Of a stretch of 35,240 nt of DNA, positions 34,313 through 35,240 are shown piece by piece. This DNA comes from an uncultured Pirellulaceae bacterium. Lineage in GTDB: Bacteria > Planctomycetota > Planctomycetia > Pirellulales > Pirellulaceae. The notes below the pieces were generated by a model, which saw only the letters and a list, made by a program, of their open reading frames with translations, had not been told where the DNA came from and searched no databases. Every line of letters starts with the position of its first letter. The first letter of the stretch is position 1. The position numbers and the translations under genes were made by a program. The DNA lies in NCBI GenBank assembly GCA_905480545.1, contig CAJQQR010000296.1, positions 1-35,240 on the forward strand, read 5' to 3'.

Positions 34313-35137
34313 ATGAATTCAAGATTCAAACACCTCAAAGCCATTGTTTTTGACTGGGCGGGCACAATGGTCGATCATGGCAGTCGCGCTCCCGCGATTG
34401 TTTTTCAGGAAATATTTCGCCAAAACAAAATTGTGATCACCGTCGATCAAGCCCGTGAACCGATGGGAATGGCCAAACGTGAACACATCTCAGCGATTAC
34501 CAAAATGCCGTCGGTCGCAGCGCAATGGCAAAAGGAATTTGCTAGCCCGTGCGGCGAAACTGAAATCGACGACATGTATGAAAAGTTTCTCCCACTTCAA
34601 ATGGCCACGTTGTCACAACACTGTGTTTTGATTGACGGCGCGGCGAAAATCGCATCGCAATGTCGTGAACGTGGTTTGGTGATCGGATCGTCCACCGGAT
34701 ACACACGAGAATTGATGACCGTTGTTTCGGCTGCTGCCAAGGAACAAGGTTATGAACCTGACTGCGTGCTTTGCGCAGAGGATGCCCCACGCGGACGCCC
34801 AGCTCCGTATCTTCTTTTTGAAGCCGCAAAACGGATGGACGTGTTTCCCATGTGGAATTTCGTTAAAGTCGATGACACACCCGTTGGAATCGAGGCAGGA
34901 ATCAATGCAGGTTGCTGGACGGTTGGAATCAGTCGAACAGGCAACTGTGTTGGACTTTCCGAAGAAGAACTCAATGCACTCAGCACCGAAGAACGATCAA
35001 ATGTATGCAATCGTGCAGCCGAACGACTCCGCGCTGCTGGGGCTCACCATGTTATCGAATCCGTTTCCGACATCATGCCCATCCTAAACGATTTCGATCG
35101 GAAACTTGATTCGGGAGATCTCCCCAATCGACAATAA
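34313..35137 (+). CDS. phnX: Phosphonoacetaldehyde hydrolase (phosphonatase)
   Basis: Splits phosphonoacetaldehyde into acetaldehyde and phosphate, the last step of 2-aminoethylphosphonate use. It is a 274-residue HAD-superfamily enzyme, the normal length. The nucleophile loop is FDWAGTMVDHG with D14 and, as is specific for phosphonatases, Ala at 16 in place of the second Asp. The Schiff-base lysine is K55 in MGMAKREHI. A later HAD motif carries VDDTPVGIEAGINAG. The ATG at 34313 is chosen because it lies just before the core; the frame is open back to 34259 inside the FAD gene. It is the last gene of the operon seen here. The usual partner PhnW (transaminase) is not found in the 103 bp left after it. 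Confidence 0.94.
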   Translation: MNSRFKHLKAIVFDWAGTMVDHGSRAPAIVFQEIFRQNKIVITVDQAREPMGMAKREHISAITKMPSVAAQWQKEFASPCGETEIDDMYEKFLPLQMATLSQHCVLIDGAAKIASQCRERGLVIGSSTGYTRELMTVVSAAAKEQGYEPDCVLCAEDAPRGRPAPYLLFEAAKRMDVFPMWNFVKVDDTPVGIEAGINAGCWTVGISRTGNCVGLSEEELNALSTEERSNVCNRAAERLRAAGAHHVIESVSDIMPILNDFDRKLDSGDLPNRQ

Positions 35138-35240
35138 ACGACTTTACAACGAGCTCCAGAAATGCCCCATCTCTGGCGCCGCTGCCTAAGTGGCGACTGT
35201 GCCAATCGACAGAGTACTAAACGCCTGTTAGATCACGAAA

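Noticed and set aside
1..35240. tRNA, rRNA, CRISPR, insertion sequence or prophage
   Set aside because: I looked for cloverleaf-like segments, regular spaced repeats, transposase or integrase motifs and terminal inverted repeats and found none convincing.

Overview
The window reads as a chromosomal segment from a member of the Planctomycetota, most likely close to the Pirellulales. The evidence is the gene content. There is a DUF1549/DUF1553 cytochrome-like protein, a DUF1501 Tat-exported protein and a pre-peptidase C-terminal (PPC) domain protein in one run. A formylglycine-type sulfatase, a secreted FAD oxidoreductase with a golvesin-like C-terminus and a DUF5690 membrane protein also occur. 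Many start sites have weak Shine-Dalgarno sequences. I see no tRNA, rRNA, CRISPR array, insertion sequence or phage gene.

Layout: (1) 1-6020 is housekeeping: a Bax inhibitor-1 family membrane protein, then convergent valS and purD on the minus strand. The Bax gene and valS share a strong bidirectional terminator. (2) 6396-18454 is a long plus-strand respiratory block. It holds a secreted cupredoxin-like protein, a small lipoprotein, a di-heme cytochrome c lipoprotein, coxB, an A2-type coxA, ctaA, ctaB, an enlarged coxC, a coxD fused to a cupredoxin-like domain, a lipoprotein with two SCO domains, a DUF420 protein and a 90-residue membrane protein with a CPTC motif. Five junctions overlap by 4 bp, so much of the block is translationally coupled. 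(3) 18511-28067 holds secreted planctomycete proteins: the FAD/golvesin protein on the plus strand, then a sulfatase, PPC protein, DUF1501 protein and DUF1549/DUF1553 protein on the minus strand. (4) 28068-29168 has no intact gene but carries a decayed remnant that I read as the GTPase RsgA. (5) 29169-31320 has a C-terminal-heme cytochrome and a DUF5690 gene broken by a one-base frameshift. (6) 31528-35137 is a tight four-gene phosphonate operon: zinc alcohol dehydrogenase, PhnZ-like HD di-iron protein, FAD oxidoreductase and phosphonoacetaldehyde hydrolase PhnX.

How the genes work together: the cox block supplies an aa3-type oxidase (heme A made by CtaB then CtaA; CuA in CoxB; CuB and hemes in CoxA), its copper delivery (SCO domains, DUF420 protein) and a likely electron donor (di-heme lipoprotein). 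Its unusual part is extra material on the periplasmic side: about 210 residues inserted in CoxC, a cupredoxin-like domain on CoxD with a free paralogue upstream, and a doubled SCO. This is my best candidate for something undescribed: an oxidase with an enlarged periplasmic copper/cytochrome face. The phosphonate operon pairs a hydrolytic C-P cleaving enzyme (PhnX) with an oxidative-type one (PhnZ-like), and neither PhnW nor PhnY is in the window.
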